Shown here: positions 15,763-25,200 of the stretch, one piece after another
Layout of the letters: each line of letters starts with the position of its first letter
Position numbering within the stretch: the first letter of the stretch is position 1
Origin: an uncultured Prevotellaceae bacterium
GTDB taxonomy: Bacteria; Bacteroidota; Bacteroidia; Bacteroidales; Bacteroidaceae
Reading direction: 5' to 3'
Assembly (NCBI GenBank): GCA_900315075.1
Contig: OMXV01000014.1
Span: 22,368 to 86,367 of the forward strand
Length of the DNA stretch: 64,000 nucleotides
Notes under the pieces: model-generated
Database searches by the model: none
Told to the model about the DNA's origin: nothing
The model's input: only the letters and a program-made list of their open reading frames with translations
Position numbers and translations under genes: made by a program

Positions 15763-18700
15763 TTACTTAACCACGACTTTACGTCCGTTCTGAATATAGA
15801 CGCCTTTCTGCTTTGGCTCATTGATCTTCACACCCTGGAGGTTGTAGGTACCCTCATGAGCAGCCTTGCGTGCGCCATCCACCTCTACGATACCTGTGGA
15901 TTCCTCGCCGTCGAAGTTGAGGTTGAACTCAACTGCGGAAGGATCGACGTCAGTCTTAAAGAAATTGAAATAGAGACGGAAGGTGTGCAGATTGACTGGT
16001 TCGTTGGAGTATCTCAGTTTGTTGTCGGCACCGAGGTAATATGCATAGACCTCATCCTTGGATGGGTCAGCGACAACAGTGCTGTAGTTACCCATTACCC
16101 AGAATGCTTTGTCACTAGTAAAAATCATTGGTCCCTCTGGGTCGCTGAAATCAATCGTCACACCATTGAACACTGGGTCAACGATATTTTCGCCCTGCTC
16201 TTCCCACTTGAAGATATAGAACCAGTCGGAAGAGATTTCCGTTGCAGGTGAGAACGTAATGTCAACGTGTGTTCCTTCCACCTTTGCATTGTACAATTCA
16301 CAGATCTTAGCTCCAGCGAGTGGTGACTCAGCGATTTCCTCCTCAGTGAGGTTGAATGGCAAGCAGAGGGTGTTCCAGTTGCCGTCTTTGTAGAACACGC
16401 GGTCTTTGAGCACCACACTGGCGGGTTTGCCCTTCATGTCAATCAGCAAGTCCATGTTCTTGGCACCCTCTTCCTGTGCGAGGTCATCGTCAAGCAATAC
16501 GAGTGGGGAAGCAGTGCTGAAGAGGATGGTATTGCTCCACTCTGTAGGCACCTTGTCGCATACGCCCTGCACCTGAAGTTCGTATTCGGTGCTTTGCTCC
16601 AGACCAGTGATTTTAGCAGTAGCCTCGTCGGTGGTCACCTCCTGCCATTCGTTGGCAGGGATTTCACCGGTTATGATAGCGACGTTATCGACGTTCAGCA
16701 TAAACATATCCGAGATGTTGAAGTGGCGGATGGCGATATAGCCTTTCTGCCCCTTAAACCCACTGAGGTCGGCGGTGTATTCTGTCAGCACATCCTTGGC
16801 TATAGTCTCTGGAATAAGGAGGTTTGACTTGTCTGCCAGGAAGTTTTCGGCTGTGTTGCCTTCGGTAGAGACATAGACGGCGAAGTGCTCAGCGGCCCAA
16901 TTTGGGTCTTGTCCACGGAGCCATACGCTCAGCGTACCCTGAAGTTCAATCTCAGGCGATACGAGCCAGTTGTCGGGATGGAGGGCCCCGGAGTTATTGT
17001 CATAACTTGCCGATGTGGCATGATTTGCGTCGAATCCACATGGATTACCGGCAGCATCCAGATCGCCATTTGATGTTACGAGCCAGTTTCTTCCGTCGCC
17101 ATCAGAGTCGATGACGGTCCAGTCTCCCATTCCGCTCTCAAAGTCCTCGAAGAAGGATGTCTCAAGAGAGGCCGGTTTTCTGTAGCGCACGACGTAACTC
17201 TCGCTCTCGCCCTTCCATGTGACTTTAGCAGAAGTGGTGTACGACTTGACAGTCACGTCAAACGGCACGGGACATGGCTCCAGCGTAGTGAATACACCAG
17301 AAAAGATCTTGCTGTTAGCCTCTTCGCATACGCCCTCGAGTTCGTATACGTAAATGGACTCAGGTGTGAGTCCGTCAAGCACCACGCTTTCGTCGTTGGT
17401 GTTGATGGTGGTCTCTTCTACGGCCGGATAGATACCGAAGTTGTCGATGAGGAGATAGTTTTTGTCAAAGCCTACATGGTGGATGGCGATATAGCCTGTC
17501 TGTCCCTTGTATTCGCTCAGGTCGATAGATACCTCACCCCATTCACCGAGTGTAGCATTGGCCATCTCGCGCAAGACGACGGTGAAGTCTTCCTCAGCAG
17601 TAGTACCTGTGGAGAGCAGCACCTCGTATGCGTCTGGGTAGCCGGCGCTGGTCCGGTCATAGAATTTCAGCGTACCACCAAGTTCCACTTCCGGTGTGAT
17701 GAGCCAGTTGTCGGCTTGGTATGCGCTGTTACCAGTCCAACTCCACGAACTGGCAGCGTATGTTCCGCTGTATGCGTTGATATTTAATCCATTGGTCTTA
17801 TACGTATACCAGCCATTCGCCTGTGGTGCGTCTCCTTCGGTATAGACGGTCCACTGGTCGAGTCCATTCTCGAAGTCATCGAAGAATAGAGCGGGTTTGT
17901 AGCGCAGGATATAACTATCGCTGTATCCTGTCCATGAAATCTCTGCTGTGGTAGCCAAAGGTGATACCTCCACGTCTTCTGGCATCACACATGCCGGTAG
18001 TGTGGTGAAAGAGATGACATCACTTGTCTTGTTTTCATCACAGGTGGGGAACACGAGTAGGTAATAAGTGGTCTCCGGCTGCAATCCAGTGAGGGTGAAA
18101 GGATTCTCATTGGCATCGGCGAAGGAGACATCCTGGTCGTTCTCAGCCATGTACATGATTGTCCATGATGTGGAGGTGCCTTTCTCTGTCCAACTCAGTG
18201 TGGCGGTATGGGCTGTGACATCCGAGTATGCTAAGTCAACAGGTGTGAGACAGTCGGTCTCTACTGTGCAATCCACAAGGTATGTAGCCTTTACTCCTGG
18301 TGTAATGGTGTTTCCAGCCCCATGCTTAGCGATAGCCTCACCACTGACATCATAGATGTTATATCCAACGATATACGAGTCGAATCCACTGCCACCGGAC
18401 ACCAGTACGATATCAATCTGCTGGCCGGGGCATACCGGTACGATACCTGTGGTGGCGTCGTCATAACTCAATGTTGCGATGACGTTGCCCGACAGATGGT
18501 CAACCACATCCAAGTGTGTTCCAAGCCATCCGTAGCCAAGGCCATCTTCAAGTTCGTAAGTGATGGCACACTTGTCCTCATCCTCACATGCTTCGAATGC
18601 AACGACGGTCTCTACCCAGTCGCTCCTACTGGTGGCATCGCATACTGAGCGTACCTTCACTGTAAGGATATCACCTGCATTACCATTGAGGGTCACGTAG

Positions 18701-19434
18701 GGATCCGAGACATAGAACGAGTTTGTGGTCCCGTTAGCTGCGGTGTATTCCACCTGCCAGTTATCGGCTTCTGAAGTCCAACTGACTTTTGCCGAAGTGG
18801 TGGTGACATCGCTGACGGTAAGATCCTTTGGCTTCTTGCAGGTGCTCGCCGTAGCAGCGTACTCAAAGGTGGTCTTTGGCAGGAAGTTGCGGACGGTGTA
18901 GGAGATTTCCTCCGGGCTGCTGCCGTTGTAGCCACTGATGGCAGCCGCAGTAGCCTCCACACCTTTCCATGTGACAGACTTGTATGAGCCTTTCTCAGTC
19001 TGGCTGAAAGCCACAAGGAGGTTGCCACCTTTGTACTGGTAGGGTTCATCGAACTCCACTGTCATCACGCCACCTTCCACTGAGATAGCGCCTTCATAAA
19101 CCTGTGAAAGTTCCTCAAAGTCGTAGGCTACGGGGGACTCGCCAAAAGTCTCTTCTTTCACCTCTGAAAGATAGACCTTTATCTTGGCATTGCCCCATGA
19201 GGCATCAGCTACGGCATAGAATTTCATCTTGGTGATGTAATTTTTTGACATGTCAGCCAAGTCATCAGCAGGAATGATAAACTGACTCCTGTTGTAGGAG
19301 TCTGCCCAATAGCCATAGAATGGAACCATCGAATTGGTGGCTTCTCCATCATTGACCGTAATCTCATCTGCTCTCGCACCCACCGCTATCAGCAGCAAGG
19401 AGAGCAACAGGAAAGATAGTCGAAATTTTTTCAT
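15763..19434 (-). CDS. Large secreted fibronectin III / cleaved-adhesin-type surface protein
   Basis: 1,223 residues with a signal peptide (ending GARA). Several fibronectin type III modules are visible (PKDLTVSDVTTTSAKVSWTS, ADNWQVEYTA; a similar one at PVDLAYSDVTAHTATLSWTE; then PEDVEVSPLATTAEISWTG and PFDVTVKSYTTSAKVTWKG). Between them are two adhesin/MAM-like jelly-roll modules (DDFENGLDQWTVYTEGD and EDFESGMGDWTVIDSDGDG). The C-terminus has a sorting-type motif (YNLQGVKINEPKQKGVYI, then NGRKVVVK) used by type IX secretion substrates. It probably acts at the cell surface in binding proteins or glycans. Monocistronic, with a TACTTTTG element at 19524-19531. Confidence 0.85.
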   Translation of the reverse strand: MKKFRLSFLLLSLLLIAVGARADEITVNDGEATNSMVPFYGYWADSYNRSQFIIPADDLADMSKNYITKMKFYAVADASWGNAKIKVYLSEVKEETFGESPVAYDFEELSQVYEGAISVEGGVMTVEFDEPYQYKGGNLLVAFSQTEKGSYKSVTWKGVEATAAAISGYNGSSPEEISYTVRNFLPKTTFEYAATASTCKKPKDLTVSDVTTTSAKVSWTSEADNWQVEYTAANGTTNSFYVSDPYVTLNGNAGDILTVKVRSVCDATSRSDWVETVVAFEACEDEDKCAITYELEDGLGYGWLGTHLDVVDHLSGNVIATLSYDDATTGIVPVCPGQQIDIVLVSGGSGFDSYIVGYNIYDVSGEAIAKHGAGNTITPGVKATYLVDCTVETDCLTPVDLAYSDVTAHTATLSWTEKGTSTSWTIMYMAENDQDVSFADANENPFTLTGLQPETTYYLLVFPTCDENKTSDVISFTTLPACVMPEDVEVSPLATTAEISWTGYSDSYILRYKPALFFDDFENGLDQWTVYTEGDAPQANGWYTYKTNGLNINAYSGTYAASSWSWTGNSAYQADNWLITPEVELGGTLKFYDRTSAGYPDAYEVLLSTGTTAEEDFTVVLREMANATLGEWGEVSIDLSEYKGQTGYIAIHHVGFDKNYLLIDNFGIYPAVEETTINTNDESVVLDGLTPESIYVYELEGVCEEANSKIFSGVFTTLEPCPVPFDVTVKSYTTSAKVTWKGESESYVVRYRKPASLETSFFEDFESGMGDWTVIDSDGDGRNWLVTSNGDLDAAGNPCGFDANHATSASYDNNSGALHPDNWLVSPEIELQGTLSVWLRGQDPNWAAEHFAVYVSTEGNTAENFLADKSNLLIPETIAKDVLTEYTADLSGFKGQKGYIAIRHFNISDMFMLNVDNVAIITGEIPANEWQEVTTDEATAKITGLEQSTEYELQVQGVCDKVPTEWSNTILFSTASPLVLLDDDLAQEEGAKNMDLLIDMKGKPASVVLKDRVFYKDGNWNTLCLPFNLTEEEIAESPLAGAKICELYNAKVEGTHVDITFSPATEISSDWFYIFKWEEQGENIVDPVFNGVTIDFSDPEGPMIFTSDKAFWVMGNYSTVVADPSKDEVYAYYLGADNKLRYSNEPVNLHTFRLYFNFFKTDVDPSAVEFNLNFDGEESTGIVEVDGARKAAHEGTYNLQGVKINEPKQKGVYIQNGRKVVVK

Positions 19435-19523
19435 AAGCGTTGCTGTTAAAAATGAATAAGATATATGAATATTGAATATTTTAAGGACTTGCGGTAAAAA
19501 TATGATAGATTTGGATTATTTTG

Positions 19524-19531
19524 CAAAAGTA
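19524..19531 (-). promoter_or_regulatory. Promoter -7 element (TACTTTTG) of the adhesin gene
   Basis: A perfect TAnnTTTG lies 90 bases upstream of the start codon. Confidence 0.6.
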
Positions 19532-19591
19532 TAAAAAAAAACTAAAGTGTCAAAATAATTACGGAATATTTTTTAAGATAACAAATTCAGA

Positions 19592-20389
19592 CTATTCCAT
19601 GCTTTCGAGTTGTGCTTTAGCACGTTCATGACCTTGTTCGGCTGCCTTTTCAAAATACTCTTTTGCCAACTTTTTGTTTTCAGGGAAAGCTATTCCCAAC
19701 ATATAGCATAACCCTAAGTAGTATTGAGCTTGTGCATATCCTTGGTCAGCAGCCTCGGTGAATAGGGCTATCGATTCATAAACATTTCGCGGCACTCCCT
19801 CACCTTCATACCGCATTAATCCATAATTCGTAAGTGCGGCGGGAAGTTTTTTGTATTGAGCTTTTTCAAACCATTGGGCGGCTTCCCTACGGTCTTTTTG
19901 TATCCCAAGGGCATAGTAATAACATACACCGAGGTTGTTTTGTGCCTCTTCATCACCTTGTTTTGCGGCTTTTAAATACCATTCGAAAGATTGAAATTTA
20001 TCTTCTTCGACACCATATCCATGAGCATAGCAATAACCTAAGAAGAATTGCGCCTTGGGATGATTTTTATAGGCAGCCTTTTTGAAACATTCCACGGCTT
20101 TTTCATAATTCTGGCGTACGCCATCACCGAAGAAATACGACACCCCAAGGTTGAACTGTGCTACGGCAACCCCTTGGTCAGCGGCCTTGCCGTACCATTT
20201 TGCGGCTTTCTTGTAGCTTTGCTTCACGCCCTCGCCATAGAAATAGCGATTTCCCACTTGTGTCTGTGCCACAGCATCACCTCGCTTAGCGCTTTTAAGT
20301 GTGGTCTTAAATGGGGTCTGTGCCCAGGAATTCGTGGGCACCATCAGGAGTACCATGGCTCCCAATAACAAATAAACAGTCTTTTTCAT
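19592..20389 (-). CDS. Sel1-repeat (SLR/TPR-like) secreted protein
   Basis: 265 residues with a signal peptide (ending NSWAQ). The remainder is about six Sel1-like repeats of 36 residues with the usual A-x-x-G/Y pattern: DAVAQTQVGNRYFYGEGVKQ, VAVAQFNLGVSYFFGDGVRQ, HPKAQFFLGYCYAHGYGVEE, EEAQNNLGVCYYYALGIQKD and so on. Such alpha-solenoids bind other proteins; partner unknown. The export signal puts it in the periplasm or envelope. It lies 11 bases after the 20401-21348 gene and could be co-transcribed with it. Confidence 0.9.
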   Translation of the reverse strand: MKKTVYLLLGAMVLLMVPTNSWAQTPFKTTLKSAKRGDAVAQTQVGNRYFYGEGVKQSYKKAAKWYGKAADQGVAVAQFNLGVSYFFGDGVRQNYEKAVECFKKAAYKNHPKAQFFLGYCYAHGYGVEEDKFQSFEWYLKAAKQGDEEAQNNLGVCYYYALGIQKDRREAAQWFEKAQYKKLPAALTNYGLMRYEGEGVPRNVYESIALFTEAADQGYAQAQYYLGLCYMLGIAFPENKKLAKEYFEKAAEQGHERAKAQLESME

Positions 20390-20400
20390 TGTATTTATTT

Positions 20401-21348
20401 TTAATAGTTTTTCGGAGTAGTCGGAGTACTCGGAGTATTCGGAGTACTCGGAGTATTCGGAGTATTCGGATTATTCGGAGTACTCGGATCACTCGGATTA
20501 ATCAGTTGGGTGATATAGGCTTCTAATTGCTCGATGCGCTGGCGGAGAGCCACATTCTCCTCTCTTAATCGGGCAAGTTCTGCATTCTCTTCCTGACGAT
20601 AGCCAGTACGTGCCACATACATCTGCTCTTTGATGCCACCTTGCTGCACAAATCGCTGCTGCATGGTTTTGAGTAATTGGGTCAACATGTAAATAGCTTG
20701 GTGGCAGAGCGTGATGACGAGATTGGCCATCTCTTCATCTGACATCTTAGATGCTTTCACAGCATAATTTGTCAAGAAATCATCACTCTTTGTCCAATTT
20801 CGCATAGCATTGAAACGTGAATGACTTTTATCCCACTGTGGCAGATGGCGTGAACGCAGATAATCCTCATAATCGGCTAACAATTCCTCAAGGCTGGCCT
20901 TCGCCACATTGGTAAGTTTTATTTCTGTTTCGGAGGATGTAGCAGCCGCCTGATTGCCTTCGGCGATATTTTGTTTGCCAGAACGCGCTGCCTGCACCAT
21001 CTGATCTACGGTGCGGTCGCCAAATGCTGGCAGAAAGCGTTGACAGAAGAGATATGTCAGGTCATAGATAGCCTCAGTGACATGATACACCCTCAGATTG
21101 CGATAATGCCCGTGCTGCGGGAGAAAAAGATGCTTATTGGATGGAGATTTCGGAGATTTCGGAGTACTCGGAGTATTCGGAGTGCTCGGAGTATTCGGAG
21201 TGCTCGGAGTATTCGGAGTACTCGGAGTATTCTGATTATTCGGAGTATTCTGATTATTCGGAGTATTCTGATTATTCTGATTATTCTGATTATTCGGATC
21301 ATTCGGATCATTCGGATCACTCGGATTATTCTGATTATTCGGATTCAT
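20401..21348 (-). CDS. Four-helix-bundle suffix domain protein (S23/IVP-related)
   Basis: The core (residues about 72-240) reads as a four-helix bundle: YRNLRVYHVTEAIYDLTYLF, DQMVQAARSGKQNIAEGNQA, SLEELLADYEDYLRSRHLPQ. The RS/GKQNIAEG signature belongs to the four-helix/S23 (23S rRNA intervening-sequence protein) superfamily, in particular the four-helix-bundle suffix group, whose function is not known to me. A coiled coil follows (ELARLREENVALRQRIEQLE). Both ends are low-complexity N-P-S/T-P repeats encoded by microsatellites, so the protein length probably varies between strains. The true start may lie at an internal codon if the N-terminal repeat is not translated. Confidence 0.75.
   Translation of the reverse strand: MNPNNQNNPSDPNDPNDPNNQNNQNNQNTPNNQNTPNNQNTPSTPNTPSTPNTPSTPNTPSTPKSPKSPSNKHLFLPQHGHYRNLRVYHVTEAIYDLTYLFCQRFLPAFGDRTVDQMVQAARSGKQNIAEGNQAAATSSETEIKLTNVAKASLEELLADYEDYLRSRHLPQWDKSHSRFNAMRNWTKSDDFLTNYAVKASKMSDEEMANLVITLCHQAIYMLTQLLKTMQQRFVQQGGIKEQMYVARTGYRQEENAELARLREENVALRQRIEQLEAYITQLINPSDPSTPNNPNTPNTPSTPNTPSTPTTPKNY
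20411..20504. repeat. Coding microsatellite, 3' end of four-helix gene
   Basis: CGGAGTACTCGGAGTATT units encode the C-terminal NTPSTP-type tail. Confidence 0.85.
21157..21345. repeat. Coding microsatellite, 5' end of four-helix gene
   Basis: About 190 bases of CGGAGTATTCGGAGTGCT and ATTCTGATTATTCGG units encode the N-terminal NNQNTPSTP-type stretch. Confidence 0.85.
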
Positions 21349-21383
21349 AGATTGAGGATGATTAGGTCTTTGTAATTACACTG

Positions 21384-21391
21384 CAAATATA
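21384..21391 (-). promoter_or_regulatory. Promoter -7 element (TATATTTG)
   Basis: A perfect TAnnTTTG lies 36 bases upstream of the 21348 start; this supports translation from that start through the repeat. Confidence 0.6.
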
Positions 21392-21501
21392 GACAAAAAA
21401 TCGGAATTATCAGCCAACAGTGACAAAGAATTTACTATTCTTCAAAGGAATAATCATGAAAGCACAGAGCAATGAAAAAAAGCGAGAGATATGGACACAA
21501 A

Positions 21502-21537
21502 GAAAGGGCGCCATCTTGACAGACAGCGCCCTTTCTT
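21502..21537. terminator. Strong stem-loop terminator
   Basis: GAAAGGGCGC and GCGCCCTTTC form a 10-bp stem with a 14-base loop, followed on either side by short A/T stretches. It ends the minus-strand dockerin-like transcript. Confidence 0.75.
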
Positions 21538-21543
21538 GGTATA

Positions 21544-21642
21544 ATTATCATCAATTACCGCTCGATGCTGGCGATGACATGTGATTATCATCAATTACCG
21601 CTCGATGCTGACGATGACATGTGATTATCATCAATTACCGCT
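21544..21642. repeat. 40-bp tandem repeat derived from the end of the next gene
   Basis: Two full units and one partial unit of ATTATCATCAATTACCGCTC... at 21544, 21584 and 21624. The third unit includes the stop codon and last codons of the 21631-22284 gene, so the 3' end of that gene has been duplicated downstream. Confidence 0.85.
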
Positions 21643-22284
21643 AACTGCGATGTTGACGATGGCGATGACATCGGTGACAGTGATGGTTCCATCGGCATTC
21701 ATATCGGCATTAGCCTCAACGAATCCAGCTGGAGTCTGACCTACCACGTAGTTCACGGTAAGCATCACGTCGGTGACGTTGACAATACCGTCGTTGTTGA
21801 CATCACCAAGCAACTGACCCGGCATGAGATGGAAGCTCACTTCTGTCTCGCTGTCAACCACATCATAACGCTGACGATTTGTGGAGATAAGGTAGCCCTC
21901 TGTGAGCGTAGCCGTACCGCCACGGAAAGTAGTAGAAGCAGTGACGGGCAGTTCGATGAGTGCTCCCGACTTCCCTGTGATGACATCGAGATTGCCAGAG
22001 AATCCACAAAGTTTATATACATTCTCCTCTGGTTTACCCACGACGAGTCTCCCTTGATAGCGGTTGGTGAGCTTGCAGTTCTCAGCATCAAGTGTCAGTC
22101 CCTCTGGCAATGTGAGTATGAACTCAAATGCGGTGAGGTCTAGCTGTGAGTTGTTCAAGTCGAGTGTGACAGTCATGGACTCCCCACAAGTGATTGTAAA
22201 GTCTTCGATGACGACGCTCTGGGCTTTGGAGAAATTGGCGACACACAGTAGTGCCATAGCCAAGACAATTATATTCTTTCTCAT
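21631..22284 (-). CDS. Secreted cohesin-like plus dockerin-like protein
   Basis: 217 residues. After a signal peptide (ending NFSKA) comes a cohesin-like beta-sandwich (VVIEDFTITCGESMTVTLDL, FEFILTLPEGLTLD, SGALIELPVTAS). Residues about 158-215 are a type I dockerin-like pair of calcium loops (GDVNNDGIVNVTDVMLTVNY and ADMNADGTITVTDVIAIVNI). Having both on one small exported protein suggests head-to-tail or partner binding at the cell surface; partners unknown. It lies 10 bases after the BspA-like gene and is likely its operon mate. Confidence 0.8.
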   Translation of the reverse strand: MRKNIIVLAMALLCVANFSKAQSVVIEDFTITCGESMTVTLDLNNSQLDLTAFEFILTLPEGLTLDAENCKLTNRYQGRLVVGKPEENVYKLCGFSGNLDVITGKSGALIELPVTASTTFRGGTATLTEGYLISTNRQRYDVVDSETEVSFHLMPGQLLGDVNNDGIVNVTDVMLTVNYVVGQTPAGFVEANADMNADGTITVTDVIAIVNIAVSGN

Positions 22285-22294
22285 GATTGGAAGC

Positions 22295-25200
22295 TTATTT
22301 AATAATTACTTTCTTACCATTGAGGATGTAAACACCCTTGCCTGGATTGTCGACTCTTATACCACTGAGATTATAGTAGATACCATCCTCTACAGAGCGC
22401 TGTGCCTCCATTTCCACAATACCTGTGGGGCTTGCACTCTCGACATTGTCGTAGCTTACGATGGCACCTGTAGCGGTGACAAACTTAATGTTCTTTGCAA
22501 CGATGTCGCTGTAGTCGGTCATCGTAGCCTTGACATTGAGCACTGCGCCCTGTCTGTCGGCAAACACCTTGTTGGCCAATGAGATGGCAGCAAACCTATA
22601 AGTGGTTTCATCCACCTGGTTGTAGATGAGCTGGTGTGCGTTGAGACGCTTTGTAAGCTGTGCGAGATCCACCTGTGTGCCCTCGGGCAATGTAAGGTCG
22701 AACTGGAATGCAGCGAACGACATCGGGCTGTCGATACCGAATGAGATGACACCGTTGGCATCGCGTGTGAGTGTAACCTCTCCCTTATCCATTGGCATGA
22801 CAGGAGCGTTGATGTTTGGTGCAGCAGAGCCGTCGGCAATCTTACCCACGAGCTGTACAGCATCGGCGACTGTCACATCGTCATCCTCATCGAAGTCTGC
22901 CAGGAAGGTGTCAAACCTTGTCAAGTCAATACCTACAACATATCTCACGATATCAACCACGTCGAGCATATCAGCATAGCCGTCCTCATTGACGTCGCAG
23001 TTGGGGTATGAGATGATGGTCTCAAACTCCTTCCAAACAGCCATTTCCTCATATTCAGACTTGCTTCCAGCCTGCACATAGAGACGTGAGCCTGAGAAGT
23101 CGAACGAGAAGTCAAACTGTGGATCCTCGAAAATCAGTGGCACGCCAAGCGGTTGCTCTCTCTTAGCCAACTTGACGACTTTGAGGTTGTGGCAATCAAC
23201 AAATGCCCATCTTCCGATATTGGTTACAGAACCAGGAATATTGATGTAAGAGATACTTGTCTCTCTGAATGCAGACTCACCGATGGTGACCACATTCTTT
23301 GAAATCTTGACATCAGTAAGCCCAGAAGCGCCCCAGAAAGCGTAAGGATAGACAACTGTAACATTCTCTGGCATTACGAAAGAGCCATCTTTTCCAGCGG
23401 GATATGCCACGAGAGCAGTCTTGCCCGAGTTGTAAAGGATACCATCTTCAGACACGAACTTGATATTATCCTCATCGACATTGATGGTCTGAAGCGATGT
23501 ACATCTTGCGAATGCGCCATTGCTGACAGTAGCCACCTTGGCAGGAATTTCGATGCTTTCAAGGCTAACACATCCGTTGAACGCATTTGTTCCAATGCTT
23601 GTGATTGATGAAGGCAGTGAAATGCTCACGAGCGAGACACACTCACGGAATGTCTCCGTAGCGATAGAGGTAAGACCTGTGAAGTACTTGAGTTCGTCGA
23701 ACGAAGTGATTTCATCATTCCCCTTGAATACAGTACCCAGTGTTTTTACTAACTTAGCCTCGGCAACGGTCAGTTGCAGATCATCATCCTTATCCCATTT
23801 ACTCACACAGAGCTCCTTGACCTTTGGGTCTGCAAAGTCGATGACAGCAACATCGTCGAGGTACATCTCGATGGTGCCGAAGTCTTTCCATACGTCGGCA
23901 GCAGCATAGAGGTCTGTGGTGCCCTTAGGAGCATAGAGTGTAGCATTTGCCACATCCACACCCTCGAAGGTGTTGGCAGGCACTTCGAGCGGCTCGTGCC
24001 ACTCCACAGTGACTTTCTTGAGAGCTGGGCATGCCCGGAATGCATTGTCGCCGATGCTTGTCACACTGACAGGGATGGTGACCGACTTGAGTGTCTGAGC
24101 CATCAGGAATGCATCCTCGTCGATATCTGTCACATTGCCGTCGATGACATACTCAGTAGCAGCCTTACCAGCTGGGAACTGCATGAGCTTTGTCTTGCTC
24201 TTGTTGAAGAGCACACCGTCAACAGCAGTATAGTTAGGATTGCTTGCATTAACCTTGATAGCAGTCATCTTCGTACATCCTTTAAAAGCACCCACTCCTA
24301 CAGCAGTAATCTTCTCGGAAATGGTGATTCCGGAGAATCCTGTATTGTATGCGAATGCGCTGTCACCTATCTCTGTTAGGTTAGGCAGTGCATTGAATGT
24401 GGTAAGTGCTGTGCCCATGAAAGAGGAGTTGCCGAAGCGTGTGATGCTCTGTGGCATAGTGATAGATGTCAGTCCGGTGTTGCGGAAGGCATTATCGCCG
24501 ATTTCTGTCAGAGCCACGAAATACTGCAATTCAGCAAAGGTGCTGATAGGTTTGTCGGTGAACACATCGCCGAGCGTGGTGACAGCAGCAGCCTCATCGA
24601 AGCTAACTTTGTTGTCGCCATCGGTATCCCATGCAGCAACAGCGAGGCTCTCCACTTTGGAGTCTTTGAAATTGATGAGTGTAGTCTCGTAGTCAGCAAT
24701 GTTACCCTCATTGATGGTGTTGAAGAACTTCCATCCAGTGGCATTCTTATAGAGGTTGCGCTTGCCTGTAGGCACGAAGAGCAAGCCATTGGCCTTACCT
24801 GCTGCAGGTGTCTCCTTATTGGAGAAAGTGTTAGCAGGAATAGAGATTGGTGTAGCCCATTTCACCTCGCAGCGGATACCGACAGGCATATTGTTGAATG
24901 CCTTTTGTCCGATGGTGGTGAGGCTGGTCGGCATAGATATGCTCTGCAGCGCAGTACAGTTGATGAATGCTCCCTCGCCGATAGTAGTGACATTCTCGCC
25001 GATGGTGAGTGTGGTAAGTTGCTCACATCCCTCAAATGCATAGTCGCCGATGGTCTCCACATTGTTGAATGTGATACCAGTGATGTTGGTAGCGCCACTG
25101 AAAGCGTATGGATAGATATTCTTCACCTTGGCATTGAGCGAAGGTGTTCCGGTCTTCTTAGCAGGCCACAGCACGATGGTAGTGGTATCAGCGGAGAACA

